Source: an uncultured Halomonas sp.
GTDB taxonomy: Bacteria; Pseudomonadota; Gammaproteobacteria; Pseudomonadales; Halomonadaceae
Direction: 5' to 3'
Length of the DNA stretch: 64,000 bases
NCBI RefSeq assembly: GCF_947490095.1
Contig: NZ_CANLFS010000006.1
Coordinates: 62,001 to 126,000 of the forward strand
Shown here: piece after piece, positions 54,860-64,000 of the stretch
Numbering within the stretch: the stretch's first letter is position 1
Layout: each line of letters begins with the position of its first letter
Notes under the pieces: generated by a model
The model's input: only the letters and a program-made list of their open reading frames with translations
What the model was told of the DNA's origin: nothing
The model's database searches: none
Program-made: the position numbers and the translations under genes

Positions 54860-55489
54860 ATGCCCAAGGTCGGAATGGAACCCATCCGCCGCCAGCAGCT
54901 GATCAAGGCGACCATGGCGGCCATCGATGAAGTCGGCCTGGCCGATGTTACCGTGGCACGCATCGCCCGGCATGCCGGGGTCTCGGCGGGCATCATCAGC
55001 CATTACTTCGGCGGCAAGGACGGCCTGCTCGAGGCCACCATGCGACAGATCCTGACCGACCTGGGCGATGCCGTGGCCGCCAACCGCCAGGAACTGCGAC
55101 ACGACACCCCTCGCGCGCGCCTGGAGGCCATCATCGAGGGCAATTTCGACCGCAGCCAGGTGACCGACCCGGTCGCCAAGACCTGGCTGGCCTTCTGGGC
55201 CAGCAGCATGCACAAGCCGCGTCTCGCTCGACTACAGCAGATCAATGACCGGCGCCTATACTCGAATCTGTGCGCCCAGTTCCGCTGCCTGATGCCACTC
55301 GACGAGGCTCGCCTGGCCTCCCGCACCCTGGCGGCGGTGATCGATGGGCTGTGGCTGCGTGGGGCACTGACGCCGGAGGGATTGCATGCCGACGGCGCGA
55401 GGCGTGTTGCACTCGCCACCCTCGACCGACTGCTATCCACTTCCGATCGACCGCTTTCCACTTCCGACGCTGTCACCACCGCCTCTTGA
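54860..55489 (+). CDS. betI: Transcriptional repressor BetI
   Basis: This 209-residue TetR-family repressor of choline oxidation genes begins [22 protein letters not shown]. Its helix-turn-helix ([28 protein letters not shown]) and C-terminal ligand domain ([21 protein letters not shown]) are typical. The C-terminus has a seven-residue repeat ([14 protein letters not shown]) encoded by a 21-bp tandem duplication, an addition beyond the normal end. The ribosome binding site is AGAGGGGCAAAACG. betB follows 11 bp later. Confidence 0.94.
   Translation: MPKVGMEPIRRQQLIKATMAAIDEVGLADVTVARIARHAGVSAGIISHYFGGKDGLLEATMRQILTDLGDAVAANRQELRHDTPRARLEAIIEGNFDRSQVTDPVAKTWLAFWASSMHKPRLARLQQINDRRLYSNLCAQFRCLMPLDEARLASRTLAAVIDGLWLRGALTPEGLHADGARRVALATLDRLLSTSDRPLSTSDAVTTAS
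55424..55465. repeat. 21-bp tandem duplication inside the 3' end of betI
   Basis: Copies at 55424-55444 and 55445-55465 share CTTTCCACTTCC/CTATCCACTTCC and GA-CGACC segments, and encode DRLLSTS and DRPLSTS in frame. Confidence 0.8.
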
Positions 55490-55500
55490 AGGAGAGATTC

Positions 55501-56985
55501 ATGACCACAACGACTGCCCTCCCCCTGTATATCGACGGCCAATCGGTCGACGCCACCTCGGGCGATACCTTCGAGGTGCACAACCCCTTCGACGGCAGCC
55601 TGCTGGCCCACGTGCAGCAAGCCTCCAGCGCCGATGTCGACAGGGCCGTGGCTGCCGCCCGGCGCGGGCAGCGCGAATGGGCCGCCATGAGCGGCATGCA
55701 GCGCGGGCGTATCCTGCAGCGCGCCGTCACCCTGCTGCGCGAACGCAACGATGAAATCGCCGAGCTCGAGACCCGCAACACCGGCAAGCCGATCAGCGAG
55801 ACCGCGGCGGTGGATATCGTCACCGGCGCCGACGCCCTGGAGTATTACGCCGGCCTGGCCGCCGCCATCGAAGGCACCCAGATCCCGCTGCGCGAAGACT
55901 CCTTCGTCTACACCCGCCGCGAACCGCTGGGCGTCATCGGCGCCATCGGCGCCTGGAACTATCCCATCCAGATCGCCTGCTGGAAGGCCGCACCGGCCCT
56001 GGCCGCCGGCAATGCCGTGGTCTTCAAGCCCAGCGAGGTGACCCCGCTCACCGCCATGAAGCTGGCCGAGATCCTGACCGAGGCCGGCCTGCCCGCTGGG
56101 GTCTTCAGCGTGGTGCAGGGTGCCGGTGAGGTGGGTGCCATGCTCACCGAGCACCCCGATATCGCCAAGGTCTCCTTCACCGGCGAGGTCGGCACCGGCA
56201 AGAAGGTGATGGCGGCTGCCGGCGGTTCGACCCTCAAGGAAGTCACCATGGAGCTGGGCGGCAAGTCACCGCTGATCGTCTTCGCCGACGCCGACCTCGA
56301 CCGCGCCGCCGATGCCGCCATGATGGCCAACTTCTACTCCAGCGGTCAGGTCTGCACCAACGGCACTCGGGTCTTCGTCGAGCGCTCGGTGAAGGCCGAT
56401 TTCGAGGCGAAGCTCCAGGCCCGCGTGGCGCGCATCAAGGCCGGTGATCCGCTGGATCCGAGCACCAACTTCGGCCCGCTGGTGAGCTTCGAGCACCAGG
56501 CCAAGGTGCTCTCCTATATCGAGCTGGGCCAGCAGGAAGGCGCCACACTGCTGGCCGGCGGGGAGCGTTGGGACCAGGACGACCAGGCGAGCATCGCCTG
56601 GTCCAAAGGCGCCTGGGCGGCGCCCACGGTGTTCAGCGACTGCACCGACGATATGCGCCTGGTGCGCGAAGAGGTCTTCGGCCCGGTGATGGCCGTGCTT
56701 GCCTTCGATGATGAGCAAGAGGTCATCCGTCGCGCCAACGACACCCACTACGGGCTGGCCGCCGGCCTCTTCACCGAGAGCCTCAACCGGGCCCATCGAG
56801 TGATCCATCGCCTGGAGGCGGGCATCTGCTGGATCAACACCTGGGGCGACTCTCCCGCCGAGATGCCGGTAGGCGGCTACAAGCAGTCCGGCGTGGGCCG
56901 CGAGAACGGCCTCGAAACCCTGGCCCACTACACCCAGACCAAGTCGGTGCAGGTGGAGATGGGGCCCTTCGAATCGGTGTTCTAA
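55501..56985 (+). CDS. betB: Betaine aldehyde dehydrogenase
   Basis: This 494-residue NAD(P)-dependent aldehyde dehydrogenase catalyses the second step of glycine betaine synthesis. Conserved elements are [36 protein letters not shown], the general-base glutamate in [13 protein letters not shown], the catalytic cysteine in [13 protein letters not shown], and [14 protein letters not shown]. The ATG at 55501 is preceded by AAGGAGAGATTC. It lies between betI and betA in the classical betIBA order. Confidence 0.96.
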   Translation: MTTTTALPLYIDGQSVDATSGDTFEVHNPFDGSLLAHVQQASSADVDRAVAAARRGQREWAAMSGMQRGRILQRAVTLLRERNDEIAELETRNTGKPISETAAVDIVTGADALEYYAGLAAAIEGTQIPLREDSFVYTRREPLGVIGAIGAWNYPIQIACWKAAPALAAGNAVVFKPSEVTPLTAMKLAEILTEAGLPAGVFSVVQGAGEVGAMLTEHPDIAKVSFTGEVGTGKKVMAAAGGSTLKEVTMELGGKSPLIVFADADLDRAADAAMMANFYSSGQVCTNGTRVFVERSVKADFEAKLQARVARIKAGDPLDPSTNFGPLVSFEHQAKVLSYIELGQQEGATLLAGGERWDQDDQASIAWSKGAWAAPTVFSDCTDDMRLVREEVFGPVMAVLAFDDEQEVIRRANDTHYGLAAGLFTESLNRAHRVIHRLEAGICWINTWGDSPAEMPVGGYKQSGVGRENGLETLAHYTQTKSVQVEMGPFESVF

Positions 56986-57040
56986 GCACCGCGCCGCCCG
57001 GAATAGCCCCCGTACTGATGTTGCCTTGAGAGACTCTCCC

Positions 57041-58738
57041 ATGACCCAGATCCGCGAATTCGACTATGTCATCATCGGCGCCGGTTCCGCCGGCAACGTG
57101 CTGGCCACCCGCCTGACCGAAGATGCCGATGTCTCGGTGCTGCTGCTCGAGGCGGGCGGCCCCGACTACCGCCTCGACTTCCGCACCCAGATGCCGGCGG
57201 CCCTGGCCTATCCGCTGCAGGGCACGCGCAATAACTGGGCCTTCGAGACCGACCCCGAGCCGCATATGGACGGCCGGCGCATGGAGTGCGGCCGCGGCAA
57301 GGGGCTGGGCGGGTCCTCGTTGATCAACGGCATGTGCTATATCCGCGGCAACGCCCTGGACTACGACGGCTGGGCCAAGGCACCGGGACTCGAGGACTGG
57401 ACCTACGCCGACTGCCTGCCCTACTTCCGCAAGTCGGAGAGCCGCGATATCGGCGCCAATGACTACCATGGCGGCGACGGCCCGGTGAGCGTCACGACGC
57501 CGAAGGAAGGCAACAACCCGCTCTACCGGACCTTCATCGAAGCGGGCAAGCAGGCCGGCTATCCGGAGACCGACGATGTCAACGGCTACCAGCAGGAGGG
57601 CTTCGGCCCCATGGACCGCTTCGTCACGCCCAACGGCCGCCGTGCCTCGACGGCTCGCGGCTATCTCGACCAGGCCAAGAGGCGCCCGAACCTGACCATC
57701 GAGACCCACGCCATGACCGACGTCATCGAGTTCGAGGGCAAGCGCGCCGTGGGCGTGCGCTACCGCCGGCGGGGCCAGGAGCGGCGGGTACATGCCCGCC
57801 GCGAGGTATTGCTGTGCGGTGGCGCCATCGCCTCACCGCAGATCCTCCAGCGCTCCGGCGTGGGCCCGAGGGAGGTCCTGGAGGCCTTCGACATCCCCCC
57901 GGTGCATGTCAACGACAATGTCGGCGCACACCTCCAGGATCACCTGGAGATGTATATCCAGTACGAATGCAGCCAGCCCATCTCCCTCTATCCGGCGCTG
58001 AAGTGGTGGAACCAGCCGAAAATCGGTGCCGAATGGCTGTTTCTCGGGCGTGGGGTCGGCGCCAGCAACCAGTTCGAGGCGGCCGGCTTCATTCGCAGCA
58101 ATGACCGGGAGGAATGGCCCAACCTGCAATATCATTTCCTGCCCATTGCCATCAGCTACAACGGCAAGAGCGCGGTTCAGGCCCATGGCTTCCAGGCCCA
58201 CGTGGGCTCCATGCGCTCCGAGAGCCGTGGTCGCATCCGCCTGACCTCCCGGGATCCCGAGGCGGCACCGAGCATCCTGTTCAACTACATGTCCCAGGAG
58301 AAGGACTGGCAGGAGTTCCGCGATGCCATTCGCCTGACCCGCGAGATCATCCGCCAGCCGGCCTTCGACGCCTACCGAGGCCGTGAGATCTCTCCCGGCC
58401 CCGACGTGCAGAGTGACGCCGAGCTGGACGACTTCGTGCGCGCCAACGCCGAGACCGCCTACCACCCCTGCGGCAGCTGTCGCATGGGCGAGGGCGACGA
58501 TGCCGTGGTGGACGGCCAGGGTCGGGTGCACGGCGTCGAGGGGCTACGCGTCGTGGACGCCTCCCTCTTTCCCCAGATCCCGACCGGCAACCTCAATGCG
58601 CCGACCATCATGCTGGCCGAGAAGATGGCCGACCGCATCCGCGGCCGCGACGCATTGCCGAAAAGCGATGCCCCCTACCATGTGGCCGGCGACGCCCCGG
58701 CCCGGGGTAACCCCGAACGGCCTGCCGCGCACGACTGA
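57041..58738 (+). CDS. betA: Choline dehydrogenase
   Basis: This 565-residue membrane-associated GMC flavoprotein oxidises choline to betaine aldehyde. FAD motif [20 protein letters not shown] signatures [26 protein letters not shown] and [16 protein letters not shown]; active-site region [11 protein letters not shown] and [24 protein letters not shown]. The ATG at 57041 is used; the in-frame TTG at 57026 would add five residues. A 12-bp hairpin follows the gene. Confidence 0.96.
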   Translation: MTQIREFDYVIIGAGSAGNVLATRLTEDADVSVLLLEAGGPDYRLDFRTQMPAALAYPLQGTRNNWAFETDPEPHMDGRRMECGRGKGLGGSSLINGMCYIRGNALDYDGWAKAPGLEDWTYADCLPYFRKSESRDIGANDYHGGDGPVSVTTPKEGNNPLYRTFIEAGKQAGYPETDDVNGYQQEGFGPMDRFVTPNGRRASTARGYLDQAKRRPNLTIETHAMTDVIEFEGKRAVGVRYRRRGQERRVHARREVLLCGGAIASPQILQRSGVGPREVLEAFDIPPVHVNDNVGAHLQDHLEMYIQYECSQPISLYPALKWWNQPKIGAEWLFLGRGVGASNQFEAAGFIRSNDREEWPNLQYHFLPIAISYNGKSAVQAHGFQAHVGSMRSESRGRIRLTSRDPEAAPSILFNYMSQEKDWQEFRDAIRLTREIIRQPAFDAYRGREISPGPDVQSDAELDDFVRANAETAYHPCGSCRMGEGDDAVVDGQGRVHGVEGLRVVDASLFPQIPTGNLNAPTIMLAEKMADRIRGRDALPKSDAPYHVAGDAPARGNPERPAAHD

Positions 58739-58742
58739 CCCT

Positions 58743-58782
58743 CTTGCTGCCGGCATGGCGCGGCTCCCGGGCCGGCAGCAAG
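58743..58782 (+). terminator. Hairpin after betA
   Basis: CTTGCTGCCGGC pairs with GCCGGCAGCAAG (12 bp) around a 16-nt loop, right after the stop codon. No T-run, so termination strength is uncertain. Confidence 0.55.
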
Positions 58783-58832
58783 ACATCCTCTCGCGTTGGC
58801 CAGCGGCGGTGATGTAAGCTACCCTGAAGAAA

Positions 58833-58850
58833 TTCAAACATCTGTTCGAA
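58833..58850. promoter_or_regulatory. Imperfect palindrome upstream of fadE, PsrA-like
   Basis: TTCAAAC-ATCT-GTTCGAA has arms matching at 6 of 7 positions and lies 33 bp before the fadE start. The layout CAAAC-N4-GTT resembles sites of the fatty-acid regulator PsrA. Motif resemblance only. Confidence 0.4.
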
Positions 58851-58882
58851 CCTTCGTAGCCTACTACCACCGGAGTCGCTTC

Positions 58883-61330
58883 ATGCTCACCCTGATTCTG
58901 CTGATTGTGGCCGTCATCGGCCTGTTGACGGTCATGCGCCGCGAGGCGGGCGCCCTGCCCGCCCTGGCGGTGCTCGTCGTGACCGGCCTGGCCAGCCTGT
59001 TCCTCGCCTCTGCCGTACTGGGCACCTTGTTGCTGCTCGGCGCCGCCGGCGTGGCCGCCGCCGGCCTGCCGGCCCTGCGTGGCAAGTGGCTGACCCCGCG
59101 CCTGTTCACCCTGTTCAAGAAGGTCTCACCCAAGGTCTCCGAGACCGAGCGCACCGCCCTCGAGGCCGGCAGCGTGGCCTGGGACGGCGAACTCTTCACC
59201 GGCAAGCCCGATTGGCAGGCACTGCTCGACTATACCGACGACGGGCTGAGCGAAGAAGAACAGGCATTTCTCGACAACCAGTGCTCGGTGGCCGCCGGCA
59301 TGTGTAACGCCTGGGATATCGCCAAGGAGCGGGCCGACCTGCCCCAGGAACTCTGGGACCACCTCAAGCAGGAGCGCTATTTCGGGATGATCATCCCGAA
59401 GGAATACGGCGGGCTCGGCTTCTCGGCCAAGGCCCAGTCCCTGGTACTGCAGAAACTCTCGATCAACGAGACGCTGATGGTCACCGTTGGCGTCCCCAAC
59501 TCCCTGGGGCCGGGCGAGCTGCTGCTCAAGTACGGTACCGACGAGCAGAAGAACCACTATCTGCCCCGCCTGGCCGACGGCCGCGAGATTCCCTGCTTCG
59601 GCCTGACCGGCCCCCGCGCCGGCAGTGATGCCACCTCGCTGCCCGACACCGGCGTGGTCTGCAAGCAGATGGTCGACGGCGAGGAAGTGCTCGGCCTGCG
59701 CCTCAACTTCGAGAAGCGCTGGATCACCCTGGCGCCCATCGCCAGCGTGGTGGGCCTGGCCTTCCGCCTCTTCGACCCGGAGCACCTGCTCGGCGATGAG
59801 GAAGACCGCGGCATCACCCTGGCGCTGATTCCCCGCGATACCGACGGCATGGAAATCGGCCGTCGCCACCATCCCATCGGCAGTCCCTTCCTGAATGGCC
59901 CGATCCGCGGCAAGGATGTCTTCGTGCCCCTGGATACCATCATCGGCGGCGAGACGATGATCGGTCAGGGCTGGCGCATGCTGGTGGAGTGCCTCTCGGT
60001 GGGACGCTGTATCACCCTGCCCTCCGGCGCCACCGGCACCGCGCGCTACGCCATCGGCTGGAGCGGCGGTTTTGCCCGTATCCGTCGTCAATTCAACGTG
60101 CCCGTGGCCGAGATGGAAGGCGTGCAGGAGCCGCTGGCCCGCATGACGGCCCTGGGCTATATCGCCCAGGCCGCGGTCTATCAGACCGCCAACACCATCG
60201 ACCGCGGCGAGAAGCCGGCGGTGCCATCGGCGATCCTCAAGAGCCAGCTCACCGAATTCCAGCGGATGGTTCTCGGCGATGCCATGGATATCCACGGCGG
60301 CAAGGCGGTGACCCTGGGTCCGCGCAACTACCTGGGCATCGGCTACAGCGCCAACCCGGTGGCGATCACCGTGGAAGGCGCCAATATCATGACCCGCAAT
60401 CTGATGATCTTCGGCCAGGGCGCCATCCGCTGCCACCCTTATGTCCTCGAGGAGCTGGCCGCCAAGGACGCCGACGATATTCAGGCCTTCGATCGCGCCT
60501 TCTTCGGACATGCCGGGCTGATCTTCGGCAACGCCGCCCGCGCCTTCACCCAGGGGCTGGGCATCGGCAAGCCGGCGGTCCCCTTCGATGACGAGGCCGC
60601 CGGCTATGCCCAGGAGATCGCCCGCCTCTCCGCCGGCTTCGGCCTGTGCGCCGATGCCGCCATGGCGAGCCTCGGCGCCACCCTCAAGCTGCGCGAGATG
60701 CTCTCCGCACGGCTGGGGGACGTACTCGCCAACCTCTATCTCGCCTCCATGGTGATCAAGCAGTGGCACGAGGGTGATCGGGTCGACGATGAAAAGGCCC
60801 TGCTCCACTACAGCTGTCAGCTGCTGCTGGGCCGCGCCGAACAGGCCCTGGACGGGCTGTTCGATAACCTGCCCAACCGCGCCCTCGCCGTGGTGCTGCG
60901 CCGGGTGGTGATGCCGCGGGGCAAGCGCTTCAAGCATCCCCACGACGACCTGACCCGCCGCATCGCCCAGGCGGTGTCCCGCGACAGCGCCCTGCGCACG
61001 AAGCTGCTGGCCAATACCTGGAGCGCCGACGACGGCAGCGAAACCAACTTCCTGGCCCGCTACAACAGCCTGCTGGCGACCCAGGAGCGCGCCGAGGCGC
61101 TCTACCGCACGCTCAACAAGGCCTATGCCAAGGGTGAGCTCGCCGCCGAGGCGCTGCACCCCGAGCAGCGAGTGGAAGCCGGCCTGGAGCAGGGCGTGAT
61201 CTCACAAGAGGACGCCGCCTTCATGCGCGAACGGGAGGCCCAGGTACTGGAGCTGCTGAGCGTGGACGACTTCGAATACGACGCCTTCGTGACCGACAAG
61301 TCCAAGGTCCTGCGCCATAACGCCGCCTGA
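58883..61330 (+). CDS. fadE: Acyl-CoA dehydrogenase FadE
   Basis: This acyl-CoA dehydrogenase has about 815 residues and catalyses the first step of beta-oxidation. The ATG at 58883 (GGAG 9 nt upstream) gives a length equal to E. coli FadE and an N-terminal pair of hydrophobic helices (LILLIVAVIGLLTVM; ALAVLVVTGLASLFLASAVLG) as in the family. The catalytic domain shows IPKEYGGLGFSAKAQSLV, PCFGLTGPRAGSDATSLPDTG and LGRAEQALDGLFDNLPNRALA, plus the family C-terminal region. It is transcribed alone, with a terminator after it and a possible PsrA site before it. Confidence 0.95.
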   Translation: MLTLILLIVAVIGLLTVMRREAGALPALAVLVVTGLASLFLASAVLGTLLLLGAAGVAAAGLPALRGKWLTPRLFTLFKKVSPKVSETERTALEAGSVAWDGELFTGKPDWQALLDYTDDGLSEEEQAFLDNQCSVAAGMCNAWDIAKERADLPQELWDHLKQERYFGMIIPKEYGGLGFSAKAQSLVLQKLSINETLMVTVGVPNSLGPGELLLKYGTDEQKNHYLPRLADGREIPCFGLTGPRAGSDATSLPDTGVVCKQMVDGEEVLGLRLNFEKRWITLAPIASVVGLAFRLFDPEHLLGDEEDRGITLALIPRDTDGMEIGRRHHPIGSPFLNGPIRGKDVFVPLDTIIGGETMIGQGWRMLVECLSVGRCITLPSGATGTARYAIGWSGGFARIRRQFNVPVAEMEGVQEPLARMTALGYIAQAAVYQTANTIDRGEKPAVPSAILKSQLTEFQRMVLGDAMDIHGGKAVTLGPRNYLGIGYSANPVAITVEGANIMTRNLMIFGQGAIRCHPYVLEELAAKDADDIQAFDRAFFGHAGLIFGNAARAFTQGLGIGKPAVPFDDEAAGYAQEIARLSAGFGLCADAAMASLGATLKLREMLSARLGDVLANLYLASMVIKQWHEGDRVDDEKALLHYSCQLLLGRAEQALDGLFDNLPNRALAVVLRRVVMPRGKRFKHPHDDLTRRIAQAVSRDSALRTKLLANTWSADDGSETNFLARYNSLLATQERAEALYRTLNKAYAKGELAAEALHPEQRVEAGLEQGVISQEDAAFMREREAQVLELLSVDDFEYDAFVTDKSKVLRHNAA

Positions 61331-61356
61331 CACTCCCCCTCCCTTCCAGCGACCCC

Positions 61357-61386
61357 ATGCCCCGGCCAGAGCGCCGGGGCATTTTC
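61357..61386. terminator. Bidirectional terminator between fadE and the SLC13 gene
   Basis: ATGCCCCGGC, 6-nt loop, GCCGGGGCAT followed by TTTC. It lies in the 76-bp gap between the convergent genes. Confidence 0.75.
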
Positions 61387-61406
61387 GTTCGGGCTCGAGC
61401 AACGCC

Positions 61407-63290
61407 CTACAAGGGCCAGACCAGCAGGATCAAGGGCACGGATACCGAAAGCGTCAGCAGCGAGAGCGGCAATCCCAGCCGCCAGTAGTCGCTGAAGCGG
61501 TAGCCGCCGGGTCCCATCACCAGGGTGTTGGACTGGTGGCCGATGGGCGTCAGGAAGGCGCTTGAGGCGCTGACCGCCACCACCATCAGGAAAGGGTCCA
61601 CCGAGGCATCGAAGCCCGACGCCAGGCTGGCGGCGATCGGCGCCATCAACAGCGCCGCGGCGGCGTTGTTGACGATATTGGAGAGGAGCATGGAGAGCAG
61701 GAAAAGCACCGACAGCGTGACGATCACCGGCCAGTCGCCGCCCCAGGCAAGCATCGCCTCGGCGATCAGCGTTGCCCCGCCGCTGGTCTCCAGCGCCTCG
61801 CCCACCGGGATCATCGCCCCCAGCAGCACGATCACCGGTCCGTCGATGGCCTGATACCCCTCTCGCAGCGGCAACACGCCGACCAGCAGCGACGCCAGGG
61901 CCGCCGTGGAGAGCGCCACCGCCGCCGGCAGCAGATCCAGCAGCATGGCCAGGATGGCGGCGGCGAAGATGGCGATGGACACCAGCAGCATGCGCGGCTG
62001 CCCCAGGGTCAGGTTACGGCTTGCCAGCGGCAGGCATCCCAGCGTCGACAGGCCCTCGGCAAGCTCGCCCTCATCCCCCTGCAACAACAGCACGTCACCC
62101 GGGCGAAAGCGGATCTCGTGCAGGCGCTGCCTGAGACGCCCGCCATCCCGGGCGACGGCGACCAGATGCAGGCCGAACTGATTCTGCAGCCGTAGTTGGG
62201 CCACCGTGCGATTGATCATCCTGGAGTCGTTACGCACCACCGCCTCGACCAGCTGTAGTCCCTCGGTATCGACTCCCTTGCGCTCCCTGTCGGATTTTCC
62301 GTTGGCCTTCCCGTCGGCCCCTGATGCGGCATGCCCGGGTTGCGGCTCGCCTTCGCTGAGCGCCGTGGCGTCTTGCTCTTCGACACTTTCCCGCTCCTCT
62401 GCGGCCTCCTTGCCCAGGCGCAGCCCCGCCTTGTCCTCCAACAGTTTCATCTCCTCGGGCCCCGCCTCCACCAGCAGGATATCGCCCTCCTTCAACACGC
62501 CGAAGAAGGCATGACCCGCGTGACGCTTTTCATCGCGCACCACCGCCAGCACCGGCACCGCCTCATCCAGGCTCTGCTGCAGCTCTCTCAGGGTCAGGCC
62601 CCTGGCCTCGGCGTCGTCACCGACCCGCAGCTCGACGAGATAGTTGGCGGTGTCGAACATCGCCTCCGTGGAGGCCTTGCCGGCGCGTTGAGGCACCAGC
62701 CGCCAGCCAAGCAGCACGATAAAGGCGAGCCCCGCCAGGGCCACCGCCGCACCGACCGGCGAGAAGGCAAACATGTCGAAGCTCTCGCCGGTCACGCTGC
62801 CACGGTAGCTGGCGATAATGATATTGGGAGGCGTGCCGATGAGGGTGGTCAATCCCCCCAGCAGGGAGCCGAACGCCAGGGGCATCAACAGCAGCGAGGG
62901 GGAAATATCGTGCTCGCGGGCCATGTGCATGGCAACGGGCAGCAGCAGCGCCAGGGCTCCCACGTTGTTCATGATGCCCGAGAGCACCACCACCGTACCC
63001 ACCAGTACCAGCAGCTGGAGGAAGAGCCGCTCCCCCACCTTGAGGACCTGCCGGGAAATCAGGTCTACCACGCCGGAATACTCGAATCCTCGGCTGAGCA
63101 CCAGCACCGCCGCGACGGTAATCACCGCCGGATGGCCGAAGCCCCGGAAGGCCTGGTCGCCGGGGACCAGGCCCAGCACCACCGAGCCAAGCAGGGCGGC
63201 CATCGCCACCAGGTCATAGCGAAAGCGACCCCAGACGAAGGCCGCCAGGGTCGCGCCGAGGACGAGGAAGATCAGCGTGCTGTCGGCCAT
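61407..63290 (-). CDS. SLC13/DASS-type permease with two RCK_C domains
   Basis: This 627-residue inner-membrane protein has an N-terminal helical half (LVAMAALLGSVVLGLVPGD; SGIMNNVGALALLLPVAMHMAR; GTPPNIIIASYRG), two cytoplasmic TrkA-C/RCK_C domains (about 215-290 and 345-420: AEEMKLLEDK-type end; FRPGDVLLLQGDEGEL) and a C-terminal helical half (NIVNNAAAALLMAPIAASLA; FLTPIGHQSNTLVMGPGGY). The two NNxxA/T-P-xG repeats are the SLC13 substrate and sodium sites. An extra hydrophilic linker (SVEEQDATALSEGEPQPG, then GKANGKSDRERKG) separates the RCK_C domains. Substrate may be sulfate, a dicarboxylate or another anion. It overlaps the upstream gene by 19 nt. Confidence 0.88.
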   Translation of the reverse strand: MADSTLIFLVLGATLAAFVWGRFRYDLVAMAALLGSVVLGLVPGDQAFRGFGHPAVITVAAVLVLSRGFEYSGVVDLISRQVLKVGERLFLQLLVLVGTVVVLSGIMNNVGALALLLPVAMHMAREHDISPSLLLMPLAFGSLLGGLTTLIGTPPNIIIASYRGSVTGESFDMFAFSPVGAAVALAGLAFIVLLGWRLVPQRAGKASTEAMFDTANYLVELRVGDDAEARGLTLRELQQSLDEAVPVLAVVRDEKRHAGHAFFGVLKEGDILLVEAGPEEMKLLEDKAGLRLGKEAAEERESVEEQDATALSEGEPQPGHAASGADGKANGKSDRERKGVDTEGLQLVEAVVRNDSRMINRTVAQLRLQNQFGLHLVAVARDGGRLRQRLHEIRFRPGDVLLLQGDEGELAEGLSTLGCLPLASRNLTLGQPRMLLVSIAIFAAAILAMLLDLLPAAVALSTAALASLLVGVLPLREGYQAIDGPVIVLLGAMIPVGEALETSGGATLIAEAMLAWGGDWPVIVTLSVLFLLSMLLSNIVNNAAAALLMAPIAASLASGFDASVDPFLMVVAVSASSAFLTPIGHQSNTLVMGPGGYRFSDYWRLGLPLSLLTLSVSVPLILLVWPL

Positions 63291-63850
63291 GGCGGCTCGG
63301 CAAACGGCAGGGGCTCGCTTCCCCGGCGCACGTCGAAGACATTGAGCGTCATCGCCACCAGGGCGTAGTAGCCGAAGACGCCCACCAGCTCCACCACCGC
63401 CGGCTCACCGAAGGCCGCCACCGCCTCGGCGTAGAGCGCCTCGTCGACGCGCCGGGTGGTGTAGAGCGTCTTGCCCAGGCGATAGATCAACGCCTCGTCG
63501 TCCCGCTCGAAGGCGGGGTCGCGCCCTGCCCGAAGGGCCTCGATCACCGCCTCGCTGATCCCGGCGTCACGGGCGATGGGGGCATGGATCTGCCATTCGG
63601 CCTGGGACTGCCACCAGGTCGCGGTGAACAGGATCGCCAGCTCCGTGAGGCGCAGCTCGAGACGCGTGTCATAGCGGCAGAAGGCGCCGAGGCGCTGGGC
63701 ATGGTCGGCCAGTGCCGGGCTGTGGATCCAGGCCAGGAAGGGGCCGTCCAGGTTGCCGCGGGGGCCGCTCAGGATGGCATCCAGCACACGGCGCTGGTCG
63801 GACGCCATGGTAGCCTCGTCCAGGGGAGAGAGGCGGGAATCGATCGACAT
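63272..63850 (-). CDS. Carboxymuconolactone decarboxylase/AhpD-like protein
   Basis: This protein of about 192 residues has a single CMD domain (LDGPFLAWIHSPALADHAQRLGAFCRYDT; ELRLTELAILFTATWWQSQAEW; FGYYALVAMTLNVFDV). The redox CxxC pair of true AhpD alkylhydroperoxidases is absent: the region reads TWWQSQAEW. Peroxidase activity by that mechanism is therefore unlikely. The ATG at 63850 (GGAG 9 nt upstream) is used. It lies between the class III aminotransferase (14-bp gap) and the SLC13 permease (19-nt overlap), suggesting one operon for uptake and use of an organic acid or amine. Confidence 0.82.
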   Translation of the reverse strand: MSIDSRLSPLDEATMASDQRRVLDAILSGPRGNLDGPFLAWIHSPALADHAQRLGAFCRYDTRLELRLTELAILFTATWWQSQAEWQIHAPIARDAGISEAVIEALRAGRDPAFERDDEALIYRLGKTLYTTRRVDEALYAEAVAAFGEPAVVELVGVFGYYALVAMTLNVFDVRRGSEPLPFAEPPWPTAR

Positions 63851-63864
63851 CGGGCAAGGCTCCA

Positions 63865-64000
63865 TTACGCGTGGATGAGGACTCGACGCAGGGCGGCGTC
63901 GAGCTTGTCGACGATCTCGTCCAGATGAGCATCATCGAGGATGAAGGGCGGGGCCAGCAAGACATGATCGCCCTGGCGGCCGTCCAGGGTACCGCCCATC
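63865..64000 (-). CDS. Class III (aspartate aminotransferase family) aminotransferase, C-terminal end
   Basis: The last 44 codons are visible: MGGTLDGRQGDHVLLAPPF, then ILDDAHLDEIVDKLDAALRR, ending VLIHA and TAA. The GDHVLLAPPFI..(D/E)..L..IV..L..AL ending is typical of class III omega-aminotransferases. The PLP-binding part lies beyond the right edge of the window, so substrate cannot be judged. It heads the CMD-SLC13 gene set. Confidence 0.75.
   Translation of the reverse strand, partial: MGGTLDGRQGDHVLLAPPFILDDAHLDEIVDKLDAALRRVLIHA

Noticed and set aside
59126..61159. Long open frame on the minus strand opposite fadE
   Set aside because: Antisense shadow of a well-supported gene; composition (Gly, Gln, His, Val-rich) is typical of such artefacts.

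Overview
The window looks like chromosomal DNA of a halophilic gammaproteobacterium, most likely Halomonadaceae (Halomonas or a close relative). This rests on the high GC content, a choline-to-glycine-betaine cluster (choX, betI, betB, betA), a long-form queF, an FadE-type acyl-CoA dehydrogenase, and the general protein flavour. No rRNA, prophage or CRISPR array was seen.

Layout. 1-5.0 kb is an AT-richer, probably acquired block: a broken ISL3-family transposase, then a four-gene spore-coat-U (Csu-type) chaperone-usher pilus operon and decayed sequence. 5.0-11.1 kb holds a secreted barnase-like RNase, a YhiN-family flavoprotein, and an RND efflux pair behind a perfect 17-bp palindrome. 11.4-22.5 kb is a phosphonate island. 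It has a LysR regulator with tmpA-tmpB (trimethylaminoethylphosphonate to glycine betaine), an EamA exporter preceded by a short coupled ORF, a 2-aminoethylphosphonate ABC importer behind a Pho-box-like site, phnX, phnW and a second LysR regulator. 22.7-25.3 kb carries a DUF3617 protein, tRNA-Ser and a GMC oxidoreductase.

25.4-36.3 kb is a defence island on the minus strand: hsdM, hsdS, a DarT remnant, darG, hsdR and a DUF45 metallopeptidase. It is interrupted by an opposite-strand AAA/DUF4143 ATPase flanked on both sides by same-direction arrays of a 10-bp core (CAATTGGACG) repeated every 23 bp. 36.5-44.0 kb is housekeeping and accessory metabolism: a VOC protein, two LysR regulators, an NADP-dependent MDR reductase, a thioesterase, a nitroreductase, queF and an ABC-2 exporter. 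44.2-48.2 kb is a thiamine-regulated pair of convergent transcripts, each with its own TPP riboswitch. One carries an SSS-family transporter; the other carries an SDR plus an FMN-dependent (LLM) monooxygenase.

48.4-53.6 kb holds tRNA clusters (Gly-Glu x3, Asn x3, two Met copies in opposite orientation) around an M18 aminopeptidase and the tail-specific protease Prc. 53.7-58.7 kb is the choline/betaine cluster with a BetI-type operator. 58.9-64 kb has fadE, an SLC13/RCK_C permease, a carboxymuconolactone-decarboxylase-like protein and the end of a class III aminotransferase.

Two themes connect the regions. First, quaternary amines: TmpAB and BetBA would both deliver glycine betaine, one from a phosphonate and one from choline. 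Second, short tandem duplications of 14 or 21 bp recur at gene ends. The candidates for something undescribed are the DUF4143 ATPase with its paired 23-bp-period arrays inside a type I restriction locus, and the riboswitch-controlled SDR-monooxygenase operon.
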